Source: Epithemia pelagica
Lineage: Eukaryota > Bacillariophyta > Bacillariophyceae > Surirellales > Surirellaceae
Length of the DNA stretch: 64,000 bases
Direction of reading: 5' to 3'
NCBI GenBank assembly: GCA_946965045.2
Contig: OX337228.1
Coordinates: 4,340,001-4,404,000, forward strand
The notes under the pieces were generated by a model that did not search any database, was not told the DNA's origin, and saw nothing but the letters and a program-made list of their open reading frames with translations. The position numbers and the translations under genes are program-made. Positions 51,269 to 61,384 of this stretch are shown here, piece after piece (position 1 is the first letter of the stretch; each line of letters starts with the position of its first letter).

Positions 51269-53833
51269 ATGAGGTCATACAAACAACAACGCGAATCCAG
51301 TGATCGAGCTCAATCTTCGATTCTCTCAAGAGCCGCTGGTCCCAAATCTGCCAAGATGAATCATCAACTACCCCCAATGAATCCTAATAACAGCCGGATG
51401 GAACGGTGTGCGTCACCATCGAGCGATGGCAAGTTGGTCAAACGAGCCGTGTCACCTCCGACCACGTCCTCTGCCACTGGAGCCTTGCTTTCCCTGTCCA
51501 AACTGCTGACCCCTTCTCCCTCGGGCAAGAACAATAACAACAAGAGACAGTCCAATCCCACCTTGATTACCATGCTCAACAACAAGGGTGTCATTTACAT
51601 TCAACGCCGGCAATACGCCCAGGCCAAAAAGTCGTTGAGTCGAGCATTGCGCATTGCCGAGAAGTCAGAGCCCGACTCGTACTTCTCCTTGCGACGAGGT
51701 CGTGGACGACGACTCAAATCACAAAACAGTCAAGAACTCAGTAGCAGCGACGAATCCTGCGGAACGGAACCTACCGAGTTATCCGAATCCTCTTCCTCCT
51801 TGGAGGAAACCTTGATTCGCGAGAGCTTTCCAGATATCACCAAAATTATTGACGACAGCGACACTACTTGCAGTGACCAATGCTTTCAAGAAGATATGGA
51901 TGTCCCTCGACCAACCACCAGCTTTGGTGAATGGTCTGGAGCCGTGGTGCAGACAGCCATGTCCTCTTTGTCTCTCTTTTCTTCGTCTCGAGATTCCGAC
52001 TCTTCGATGGGAGGTGAAGGAAGCAGTGGTAACGGTACACCTGCGCCGTTTAAACACCGAGCCGAGTACGATGAAGGCATGGATTACTTTCGCAGTCCCT
52101 TGCGGCTCGAAGACTCGTCCCAAAATATGGACACTACCATTCTCTTCAACCTGGCGCGTGTTCATCATAACCAAGGAAATTTTGACGAAGCCTTGGTTTT
52201 GTACAAGCGATCCCTTCATGCCTTGGAAAGTTGTCAGCTCGACGAAAATGTCCTGGCATTGGCCATTCTGTTTGGTATCGGACAAATCCAATATGTTCGT
52301 GGGGATCACTCCGACTCCCTGAATACCTACAACACGGCCCTCAATTTGGCCAAGACCAAACTGGGACCCGAGTCCTTGGAGGTGGCTGCCTGTATGAACT
52401 GCATTGGAGTTTTGCATTACATTATGCCCAAGGGATCGGCCGATGTGGCCCTGGGTCACCTCAAGGCGAGCATTCGCTTGCGCAAACAACAACTCGGCGA
52501 CAGCCACATTGACGTTGGTACCACTTGGAACAATGTCGGTCGTATCTACTTTCAACAAGCCAAGTACGAAAAAGCCATGGATGCGTACCGAAGAGCCCTC
52601 CGGATACGGCGACAAGAACAAGGAGATTCCGTGGACGTGGCTGCCACCATCTTTAACATTGGACAAGTCTTTCATCAACAAGGGGAACGGGAACGAGCTC
52701 TCAGACATTATCAAGAATTCCTTCGACTGGCCAAGACACACTTTGGAGAGTATCATAGAGATATCTGCATTGTCACCACGTGTATTGGACAAGTCTTGCA
52801 TGAAAAGAAGGATTTTAAGAAAGCACTCAAGGCCTTTCAACATGCTCTCCGCGTTGGTCGGGTGTCACTCGGATCACTACACCCTGAAATTGCAATTACC
52901 CTCAATAAGTTGGGTAACTTGCATTACGAATCGGGAGATTTGGATTCTGCGCTCAAGGCTTACCATGACGGCCTCGAAGTGGAGTTGTCGGTTCTTGACC
53001 CAGGCAATCCCAACATTTGTGTCACCTACACGAACATTGCCGAAATCCACAAGCAACGGGCAGAATATGACAATGCGTTGGATAACTATTGCAAAGTTTT
53101 GGAGCTTCAACGGAAGCACTGCAATAATCCACTCGACATTGCCAATACGTTGAGCAGCATTGGGTATGTGCGACACCAAAAGGGTGATTATCAAGGAGCC
53201 ATGGACGTAAATCAAGAGTGCTTGCGACTCCGACGCGAAGTCAAGGGAGACATTGACGAAGATGTCGCAGCCACCTTGACACATATTGCTCTTGTGCTTC
53301 TGAAAATGGAAATGCATGACATGGCCCTTGAAGTGCTCACAGAAGCCTACAGGATTCGAACCAAGCTCAGTTCTAAAGAGAACCGTGACATTGCCTTTAC
53401 ACTGTACAACATTGCTCTGATCTATCATCATCAAGGAAGCCACGAGCGATCTTTGCAATTCTATCTCGAAACAGCCCGGGTCGAGAAAGCAGCGTTGGGT
53501 GTTGCTCACCGGGACTTGTCCATCACATACTACAACATTGGCCAGATTTACTACCAACGTGGAGATATGGACTTGGCTCTAGAAAACTTCCATCAGGCAC
53601 TATCAATTGAACGCGAATGTTTTGGGGAAAGCCACCCCACGTGTGCGCGCACATTGAACGAAATTGGAAACATTAACCTTCAACTCGGCAATGTCGAGGC
53701 CATGATGTCCGCCTACACAGAGGCCTTGCGCATTTACCGAGAGGCGGGTGTCAATGATGACCATTTGATCATTTATGGTCGATCGCTATGGAGATTTGAA
53801 TGCGTACAGCCTGAAGCAGCAGGAGCGGCATGA
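51269..53833 (+). CDS. Tetratricopeptide repeat protein, kinesin-light-chain-like
   Basis: With the start at ATG 51269 the protein has 854 residues. One TPR near residue 100 is separated by a Ser/Glu-rich loop of about 150 residues from a continuous array of 13 repeats of about 42 residues. These show the NIGxxxxxxGxxxxALxxYxxALxI pattern, with conserved His/Pro-x-Val/Ile-Ala between repeats, as in kinesin light chain and TPR_12 proteins. Such arrays bind peptides or cargo; no catalytic or NB-ARC domain is attached. The frame is open upstream to 50666, adding ~200 residues of low-complexity sequence with one hydrophobic stretch. I chose the Met nearest the conserved part, so the N-terminus is uncertain. 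Confidence 0.82.
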   Translation: MRSYKQQRESSDRAQSSILSRAAGPKSAKMNHQLPPMNPNNSRMERCASPSSDGKLVKRAVSPPTTSSATGALLSLSKLLTPSPSGKNNNNKRQSNPTLITMLNNKGVIYIQRRQYAQAKKSLSRALRIAEKSEPDSYFSLRRGRGRRLKSQNSQELSSSDESCGTEPTELSESSSSLEETLIRESFPDITKIIDDSDTTCSDQCFQEDMDVPRPTTSFGEWSGAVVQTAMSSLSLFSSSRDSDSSMGGEGSSGNGTPAPFKHRAEYDEGMDYFRSPLRLEDSSQNMDTTILFNLARVHHNQGNFDEALVLYKRSLHALESCQLDENVLALAILFGIGQIQYVRGDHSDSLNTYNTALNLAKTKLGPESLEVAACMNCIGVLHYIMPKGSADVALGHLKASIRLRKQQLGDSHIDVGTTWNNVGRIYFQQAKYEKAMDAYRRALRIRRQEQGDSVDVAATIFNIGQVFHQQGERERALRHYQEFLRLAKTHFGEYHRDICIVTTCIGQVLHEKKDFKKALKAFQHALRVGRVSLGSLHPEIAITLNKLGNLHYESGDLDSALKAYHDGLEVELSVLDPGNPNICVTYTNIAEIHKQRAEYDNALDNYCKVLELQRKHCNNPLDIANTLSSIGYVRHQKGDYQGAMDVNQECLRLRREVKGDIDEDVAATLTHIALVLLKMEMHDMALEVLTEAYRIRTKLSSKENRDIAFTLYNIALIYHHQGSHERSLQFYLETARVEKAALGVAHRDLSITYYNIGQIYYQRGDMDLALENFHQALSIERECFGESHPTCARTLNEIGNINLQLGNVEAMMSAYTEALRIYREAGVNDDHLIIYGRSLWRFECVQPEAAGAA

Positions 53834-54228
53834 TCGCATTCGCCAACTCTCAGTTTTCTTCAGATGCAGCTGTGGCCGCTTGGCAAACGTCATTCTTGCC
53901 TTATTCGTCCGCTGTTTTTAGGAGTAGTAAAAAGCCGCTATAATGTTAGTCAGACTTTTTACAAATACACCGATTTCCGATAGCATCGATGTGAAAGCAT
54001 CATCAAACTCTCTACCTCTACCTAGGCCGAGGAGTCTTGCCATGATGTACGATGTCGGACATAGACAAGGTAGCCCGAAGGTACGCACTCGCGTCATCAA
54101 ACGCCGTAAAAGATAGGGTGTACAATACTCCACCCTCCTCCAACCAAAGATCATTGGACAATTGCTTGTCCACTCCCAAAATTGAACCGTTCGCTGCTCA
54201 AGAGATCAACAAAGTCGACCATATAACC
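53834..54228. other. Intergenic stretch, no gene seen
   Basis: Between the TPR and OLA1 genes. It contains TAGGAGTA at 53919-53926. A frame upstream of the OLA1 ATG is open but has no conserved sequence. Confidence 0.5.
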
Positions 54229-55765
54229 ATGCCACCGAAAGGAAAGAAGAAGGAGGGCGAGGACATGGGGTTTATGCGAGCCGCTCGTTTTGGCCGTGTC
54301 AAAAATACTCTGTCCATGGGATTTGGTACGTAGCTGCCGTCGTCGCGAGATCAGTTTAGCAGTAACTAGACACGCACTAACTCTTTCGTTTCATATCCTT
54401 TGAAATCTCTTCGTTTATGTCAAATGATCACGTCAGTCGGATTGCCAAATGTAGGAAAAAGTAGTCTGACAAATCTGCTTGCCGGTGCGTCTCACGCCGA
54501 AGCGGCGAACTATCCGTTTTGTACCATTGATCCAAATGTGGTCCAGTGTATCGTTCCGGATCAGAAATTTCGCTACCTGGTAGACGTTTTCAAGCCAGGG
54601 AGTGTAGTACCCGCTGTTCTCAAAGTTACGGACATTGCCGGACTCATTCGTGGGGCGTCCGAGGGTGCAGGTCTAGGAAATGCCTTTCTCAGTCATATTG
54701 CTGCTGTGGATGGTATTTTTCATTTGATCAGAGCATTTGATTCCGAAGAAGTAATTCACGTCGATGACTCAGTGGATCCCATTCGTGATTTGGAAACAAT
54801 CCAGGGAGAGCTTTGTGCCAAAGACCGTGATTCATTGGAGGGTGTCATGGACCGTGAAAAAGATAGAGTACGAAAAGAAAAGGGACTCTCTAGAGTTGCT
54901 GAAGTTCCTTTGTCAGAAACATTTGTCGACGCTTACGAAAAATGCAAAAAACTCATTGAAGCCAATACCCCCGTACAAACCCATGAAGACTTCACAGCAG
55001 CTGAAGTCGAGATCATTCGCGACTGGGGATTGAGTGAGTGTTTGCCATTCTTTATGCCGTTATCTGTCTTCCTGTCGATTCTTACCCTTTGCCTCTTGTA
55101 AACCAAAACTAGTCACGACAAAACCTCAGATTTACGTTGTAAATTTGTCGCAAAAGAATTTCATTCGCAAAGGCTCCAAGTGGTTGCCCAAAATTGCTGA
55201 TTGGGTGAAGAGTCATGGTGGTGGCCAAATCATTCCAGTCTCTTGTGAATTTGAAGAAGCCCTCAGCGGCTTGAAAGAAACCCCAGATGCCCAAAAGGCG
55301 TTCTTGGAAGATTGCAATGAACAAGCGAAGGCGGCTGGTCTTAAGGGACCACAAGCGGAAGTCAGAACAATGATCCCCCGACTCATCCGTGCTGGACGAG
55401 CCGCTCTTTGTTTACAGTCGTTCTATACAGCTGGTCCCAAAGAAGTACGTGCATGGACCATCATGAAGGGAACCTTAGCACCACAAGCTGCAGGAGTTAT
55501 TCATACCGACTTTGAGAGAGGCTTTATCAAAGCGGAAGTGTGCAACTTTGACGATTTCAAAGAACTTCATGGAGGACAGGCGAGTATGGCAAAAGTAAAA
55601 GAAGCTGGAAAATATCGGCAAGAAGGAAAACAATACGTCATGCAGGAAGGAGATATTGGTACGTTTTTGTTGTTGTGAGCGTCGAGACGCCGTTCAATTC
55701 ATAGACTAACACTTTTTCTTTTAGTTGTGTTCATGCACAATGTGACTGCGTCGAAGAAGAAGTAG
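54229..55765 (+). CDS. OLA1: Obg-like ATPase 1 (YchF family)
   Basis: OLA1/YchF is a universally conserved P-loop protein that hydrolyses ATP rather than GTP and associates with ribosomes. Four exons: 54229-54325, 54437-55033, 55113-55658 and 55725-55765 (introns 111, 79 and 66 nt) give 426 residues. The G1 loop Gly-Leu-Pro-Asn-Val-Gly-Lys-Ser is rebuilt across intron 1. G2 is Asn-Tyr-Pro-Phe-Cys-Thr-Ile-Asp-Pro-Asn and G3 Asp-Ile-Ala-Gly-Leu. The G4 position reads Thr-Lys-Pro-x-x-Tyr-x-x-Asn, rebuilt across intron 2, in place of NKxD as in other YchF proteins. The C-terminal TGS domain ends Gly-Asp-Ile-Val-Val-Phe, rebuilt across intron 3, and a Lys tail. Confidence 0.95.
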
Positions 55766-56279
55766 GCAATGACTGAGGAAATGGTGTATTTGTCCAAGTA
55801 GTCTCTAATGTCTAAGGAATAGAATATTTATTTTAGAAGTGGAATGTCCCTTGTACAAAACAAGCCATGAGAATGAGATAAGAAAAGGTTCAAGGGATTT
55901 GGCTTGAAATTGACCGAGATGTACCAAACGCATAGGTCTATCTCCAAGTCTCTGTGTCTTTAAAGTCACCAAAATGTCAAAGGCGTTGTCACGCTTTGTT
56001 TTGGTAAATACGTCGAGTTGGATAGTATACTTGAAAACAGTGAAGAAATTGATGATTGAATCATTATATTGGCAGGAGTACGAGTGCTAAGTTGATGTAT
56101 TAAAATGAAGGGGATAATGTCGGAATACTTTCGATGGGCGGCATCTCGGCTCTCTTGTTGTGGCTGTGAGGTTACGTTTAATGTTGAGAGAATGGCACAG
56201 TTGTGTTCTGGAAAGCAACACAAGGGTCATGAGGGCTACCGAAGAGCTTGAGTGCTGCACCATGAAGGAGATTCTTTTG
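55766..56279. other. 3' flank between convergent genes, no gene seen
   Basis: Contains the 3' ends of OLA1 (plus) and the next gene (minus). A 143-codon minus frame (56087-56518) overlaps that gene in another frame and has no motif. Confidence 0.5.
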
Positions 56280-56861
56280 TTAGCCTCTTCGGCTTTTAAA
56301 TGCTTCTTCAAGACTTGCTCCAAATTCCTGAACTTCCAAGAAGCGTCGGACCTCGGCCAAACTGCGCAGCTTGTACGTGAACTTATCCTTTCCGATGGAC
56401 GACGGTGGATACCAGTACCAATCGAGTTTTCCCTGGGTTGCTGCACTTCGTCTTTCAAATTGCAATTCCTTCCAACCTGCCGGCCACGGCCGCCCCAAGT
56501 CTTTGGTTGGAACTCCACGATACACGAGTCCGTCAGTACGAAACACCACGTGCTGTGGATCTACATGCTGTCGTTGCGATGGATTCGACTTCTGGCGTTT
56601 CGCGGGTTTCTTTTTCGATTGTTCGGCATAGTAGTCCTCATCTTCTTCCGTACCTGAGTTTTTGCTCTTCGTAGGTTGCTTTTTGGTCTTGACAGTTCTT
56701 TTCTTTTTCTTTATAACGGTTGCGTTCCCCTCCTTTGAACCCTCGTCCTCCGAGAACATTTCATTCTGGTAGTCGATGAGATCTATAGAATCGCCTAAGG
56801 AAGACACTGCGTCACGATCCCTCTTCCTCTGGTTACGAGATCGGTTGCAGTTTCTGGGCAT
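56280..56861 (-). CDS. Small basic protein with an MBD-like segment
   Basis: A 193-residue protein counted from the Met at 56861 (or 203 from ATG 56891). The N-terminal half is Lys/Arg/Glu/Ser-rich with several nuclear-localisation-type basic clusters (Lys-Lys-Lys-Lys-Arg, Lys-Lys-Pro-Ala-Lys-Arg). The C-terminal ~75 residues contain Pro-Ala-Gly-Trp, a charged strand with Glu-Arg-Arg, Lys-Leu-Asp-Trp-Tyr-Trp-Tyr-Pro-Pro, then Leu-Arg-Ser-Leu-Ala-Glu-Val-Arg-Arg-Phe-Leu-Glu. This order parallels the methyl-CpG-binding (MBD/TAM) fold: Gly-Trp, Asp-x-Tyr-Tyr-x-x-Pro, Arg-Ser-x-x-Glu-x-x-x-x-Leu. If correct it is a nuclear DNA-binding protein, but the match is by pattern only. Confidence 0.55.
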   Translation of the reverse strand: MPRNCNRSRNQRKRDRDAVSSLGDSIDLIDYQNEMFSEDEGSKEGNATVIKKKKRTVKTKKQPTKSKNSGTEEDEDYYAEQSKKKPAKRQKSNPSQRQHVDPQHVVFRTDGLVYRGVPTKDLGRPWPAGWKELQFERRSAATQGKLDWYWYPPSSIGKDKFTYKLRSLAEVRRFLEVQEFGASLEEAFKSRRG

Positions 56862-57259
56862 GGCATTTTGTTGCTCGGGGCCATAGAGCATTAAAGGCCG
56901 TAGTCCAAGAAGTCGATGATGTTCTAATGTTTTACGGGCAGGCAGTTTCAGTCGGATACGCCCCGAATGTTGAGGGAAGCTCCTGCATCCCCTGCACTAC
57001 TTCTTCGGGCGTGCCTGTTGTGCTTGTGCTTGTGCTGGTCTTTGGGGCGCTGCTACGACTGATTCGTCTAGTGGAATGACATGAAGGCGCGTTGAATTAT
57101 TCATGTTGGGCATGGTGTGTCTAAAGGAGATAGGGATGATGGTGAATGGTGATGGTTCATGGTTCACACTTCGCACGGAATTAACAGCGACCCAAAAGCG
57201 ATCATCTGTTACCATGGCCCCTCTGCCGATGAGGATGAGAATGAGAATGAGATCGACAA
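56862..57259. promoter_or_regulatory. Divergent promoter region
   Basis: About 400 bp between the head-to-head MBD-like and tocopherol cyclase genes. A 91-codon minus frame (56997-57272) has no motif. A short GAGAATGA iteration lies near 57231-57250. Confidence 0.4.
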
Positions 57260-58921
57260 ATGAATGTTTCAACGCGAGGGATCCATAGTCTGTGCAAGTT
57301 ATGGATAGTCATCCTGTTCCAATATGCAGTGAAACCATGCCAGCCATTCCATAAAGGCCTGGGTAGATCGTTGAATCCGAGAAAAATTTCCCATGTTGGA
57401 AGTTCACCTCGCATTAGTTCTCCCCTGATTGCCCTGGAAAACCATGGTAAACACGTAACTGTAACTCCCCAAAAGACGCCTCATTCAGGTCGACATTTTA
57501 GGCCTAGTCATCCTGCATACAGGCCATATTGGCCTCGCTGGATGGTCGGCCGAAAGCGATTCATGGAAGGCTGGTATTTCAGGCTAACATTACCAGAGGA
57601 AAAAGCTAGCTTTGCAATCATCATTTCAATCGAGGATGCTAGCAACACAAAATCCCCTCTACGACTCGCATGCATACAAATTGTGGGACCAGGAGACACA
57701 TATCTTGTGAAAGCAGACAAGGACGACACGAAGTTTTGGGCGTTGAAGAATGAGCAAGGACTAGGATGTACATTCTCGTATAACTCTCCCACCATCGAGG
57801 CGCAAATGAAAAGCAACAGGACCACTGTAACAAGTACAGAGGACTGGTTTCAGAGCGTAAGGAGTGGTTTTCAGATTATGCCTACTTCATTCTTGGGGAA
57901 GATTGAAGGATATGATGGTACAGCAAGTGGAGCTCTTGAGGGACAAGGAAGCCCTTCGTCTTGTGAATTTGATTTCACCGTAGAGCCAATCTGTGGTTGG
58001 GGAGACGCCAAAAGCACAGGAGGCTGGCTTTCTCACTTCTCAGGTAAGTGGTTTCTTCCCTTCGAACGTCGGTTTGTTAATACTGACATTAGGAGTACCT
58101 AACTTGATTTTATCGTGCCTAGTCTTTGAACCACATTGGCAGGTAACACTGGCCGATGGCAACGCTTCTGGACGATTTGTCTGGCAAAATAGAACATACA
58201 ACTTTTCCAATGCCAAGTTTTATGCTGAGAAAAACTGGGGTGCAGCGTTGCCCTCAAAGTGGTACTGGACACAGTGCAACAGTTTTGATGGCTTCCAGCA
58301 ACTTTCCGTCACAGCAGGCGGAGGTATTAGAGGTATTCCATTTGGTGGCAAGGAATCGTTGGGGATGGTCTGCGTGCACTACAACCACCAATTCTTTGAA
58401 GCTGTAGGTTCATCTCGACCAAACATTGAGAGCGGATCTTTGGGGTATCTCATATTCAACATAATTTCTTTTTGCAGGTACCCTGGACAGGCAGTATGCA
58501 GTGGAACGTAACGACATGGGGTTCGTGGGAAATGCGAGGCAAGTCGACCTACGGTAATCTTCCTTTTGAAGTTCTAGTGACCTTTCATGTTGACCCAACC
58601 GACGATGAGGGGTTGGTTTTCCGTGCTCCTACTCCTGATGAGGGAATGGTTTTCTTTTGTCGCGACACGTTTGAAGCAAATGTGACGCTGACCCTCTGGG
58701 AGCTCGAATGGAGTGAAGAGCAGAACGATTATGTCCGTAAGAAAGGCGCAGCACTCATTGATCGTGCAACAAGCAGTCAAGGAGGGGCGGAAGTAGGCGG
58801 TGGGCCATGGTGGTCTACTTGGACGGCCACATCGAAGTTGTCGAAGACAGTCCTTGCCTTGTTAAGGATCCCGGTGTGGATACAATCCAAAGCCCCAAGA
58901 TTAAATCGTAGAAGACATTAA
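57260..58921 (+). CDS. VTE1: Tocopherol cyclase (VTE1-like)
   Basis: Tocopherol cyclase closes the chromanol ring of tocopherols in plastids. Exons 57260-58043, 58123-58403 and 58478-58921 (introns 79 and 74 nt) give 502 residues. Characteristic segments: Phe-Met-Glu-Gly-Trp-Tyr-Phe-Arg near 100; Val-Phe-Glu-Pro-His-Trp-Gln across the first junction; Trp-Tyr-Trp-Thr-Gln-Cys-Asn-Ser-Phe with Thr-Ala-Gly-Gly-Gly; and Val-Pro-Trp-Thr-Gly across the second, followed by Trp-Gly-Ser-Trp. The N-terminus has a hydrophobic stretch ending Cys-Gln-Pro-Phe, compatible with a plastid presequence though atypical. HPPD, which makes the head-group precursor of the same pathway, lies about 25 kb to the left. 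Confidence 0.92.
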
Positions 58922-58975
58922 TTCGCGGAATATATGCAGAACTATTAATGGTACTAGGAATAAGAAACATCAGTC

Positions 58976-61038
58976 TCAGTCACTCTTGATCCGAGAGTAG
59001 ATGTACCTGACGAAGATCAAACTGAACTGAAAAGCCGCGCTACCAAGCATAAGGAAGAAGGCAAAGGAACTGATTGCCATGTAGCCGAAATAGAAAGATC
59101 CCTGAAGGAAGCCTTTCATTCCACTTCGGTGGAAGTAATAGTAGAAAGAATAGAGGTAAATGAAAAATCCTGTCATCCCGCCGTTGATGTAGGTGGCCCA
59201 CCACCATTGGTGATCTTCCCTTGCGAGCTGAAAGTACAACAAAGCAACAGTGATAAAGGACGTCACCACAACAAGGAGAAGGAATGCAATAAAGAGAATT
59301 CCAAATAATGTGTAGAGCTGGTGTCCCCACATTGAGGCAAAGATGTAATGAAGCTCAATGTAGATGGCCGAAAAGGGAAGAAATCCAGCAACGACGAACT
59401 GAAAGGACCGGCTTCTGTACCATGGCACTTCCGTGGGGATCTCGCGAGCCACCTTTGTTGTCCTAGTAGGAGCGTTGAAGTCGGCGTTGGCGTAATTCTT
59501 GGCAACGAGACCTCCCAAGACAGTCAAAGGGAAGGCCAAGAAAACGTAAAGTGCGAAAACAGTCAAAATGGCAGTGAACGGCAGGGCGCTGGTCGATCCA
59601 TGCGCCAACGCCACTGAGTTAACCCACATGAACACAACCACAACTGGGGCAGGGAAGAGTCCTGCAGTAAGAATGATGCAGTGTACCCAGTTTTTCCCGT
59701 TCATTTGTCTGTAAAGACGAACCGCAGTGTATCCTCCGACAAAAGCAGTCATACAATAGAGAACCACTGCACCTGCAAGAAGCGAGCCCCGACGATTCGT
59801 CGAAATGACCTTGGATACCGCCAAAGTAAGGTGAAACAAAGTCGTCACCAAAAGCTGGTTTCCAGTACCCACAGCAGCACAGAATAACATGGAGTTTTCC
59901 GGGAATCGGAATACGTCACCGTGAATGAGCTTCCAGCCCGACTCTTCTTCTTCCAAAGCATCATCGTCAAGCTCCATGTAACGAGAGAAGTCATTCTTGA
60001 GGATTCGCAGCAAAATGATGGTAAGGAATGCAGTTAGCAATAGTACGAGGACAAACGAGTTGATAATCGACAACCAATGAATCTCAAAGGAGTTGGGAAT
60101 TACGAAATTGGAGTCCGCGTATCGAGTCAGACGGTCCTTCCACAGAAGATCTGGTTCCTCATAAAATTCAACAGAATAAGAGAAGGTGACTGTCTTTGGA
60201 ACTTCGACGTTGGTTATATCTACCCGACGATCCATCTTGGAGGGAATACGAATGAAGGCGTTAGACACATGGGTGCTGGAGGTGCTCGACCACAAATCTA
60301 CCACTTACATCCGTTGTTACTTTGGCCGCAACAATTTGATCCACATTATATCCAAGATAAAAGTGCAGATGGGGGAAGAGGTATGTTTTGCTGCCTTCCA
60401 CCTCTCCGATGATAATATCTTCGTCCATCACATCTCCAATGTATCCCCACATGGGAAGATCCTCCACAAACATTTCGAAAAAATAATTGTTGTGGATGGC
60501 ATCCTTCAATTTGGTCAAATCGGCCTGTCCCAATTCCTTCTTACATAAAAGACGCCAATCCACGCTGTCCTGAAAGGTCACCTCGTAGGGTGCGGTTTCC
60601 CGTCGATCCCCAACCAATGACTCCCCCATATGCAACTTATGACGCACGGCTCCCTCGCGTTTGACGAAGTTGTGATCGTGCAGTAATTCCACATTTTCTT
60701 CTTTCGCAATTCTCTTTTCTTCTTCCACACTGGAATGGGTGTGACAAAAAGGCATGGAATAGTAGCGATAGGTCTCTGTCGGGTTATTGAAAGGTCTGCA
60801 ATCAAAGTATATCCAGGGAGTTAGGAATTATTGTTATGTCGACCAAGTTATGATACCTGGAGTCTGATGGTTCCTCACCCACGACATCGTAGAATACCTA
60901 CCCAACTTTGTTCACAACAATATGGACCGCGTCATGTTGCTTGTAGTGCTTTCCAGCTTGGACACGTTTGACGCGTAATCCATGGGATGACGAAAGCAAC
61001 AGTAAAAGCCCAGCTATCGAGCGATTGATAACTCCCAT
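58976..61038 (-). CDS. TM9 superfamily (nonaspanin) membrane protein
   Basis: TM9SF proteins are nine-helix endosome/Golgi proteins involved in sorting and adhesion. Exons 61038-60902, 60795-60309 and 60235-58976 (introns 106 and 73 nt) give 627 residues. Exon 1 encodes a signal peptide and Val-Asn-Lys-Val-Gly, joined to Pro-Phe-Asn-Asn-Pro-Thr-Glu-Thr-Tyr, the family hallmark. The lumenal domain ends near the third exon, which carries nine predicted helices starting at Ile-His-Trp-Leu-Ser-Ile-Ile-Asn-Ser. The cytosolic loop has Gly-Trp-Lys-Leu-Ile-His-Gly-Asp-Val-Phe-Arg, another family mark. The sequence is nearest TM9SF1/3. The C-terminus ends Arg-Ile-Lys-Ser-Asp, close to the usual Ile-Lys-x-Asp Golgi-retention signal. 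The second junction was chosen from two candidate AG sites by frame and length. Confidence 0.9.
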
Positions 61039-61384
61039 GATTCTTCGCAATCAGCAACAAAACCGATTGATCTGACAAGACAACGACTCCCCGAAAGAGC
61101 AACGGAAGCAGTCAAAGCGCCGGATAGAGATGTGACAATGACCAGAACTGGCTTAATGGCTAACGATCTTCTGTGCTAAAAACCTCATAATACCCAAAAT
61201 CAAAATGTAAAATGGGTGCTGCACAACCCCTCTTTAATGTACACCCCCACCCCCACACCTTTGGTACGTCATAAGTTTGAAATTCAAAGGGTCGCATATT
61301 CGAGACAAACGTCAGACATGCGATGAGGCCTCACAGCCATCACAAAAACATGGAAGACACACAAAGAAAAGTTCTGTGGCGACC
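61039..61384. promoter_or_regulatory. Divergent promoter region
   Basis: About 350 bp between head-to-head genes, containing a C-rich CCCCCACCCCCACACC run at 61244-61259. The frame of the next gene is open back to 61277, but its Met at 61385 begins the signal peptide, so the extra 36 codons are probably untranslated. Confidence 0.4.

Noticed and set aside
51779-52843. 354-codon minus-strand ORF opposite the TPR gene
   Set aside because: Antisense to regularly spaced TPRs; no independent motif.
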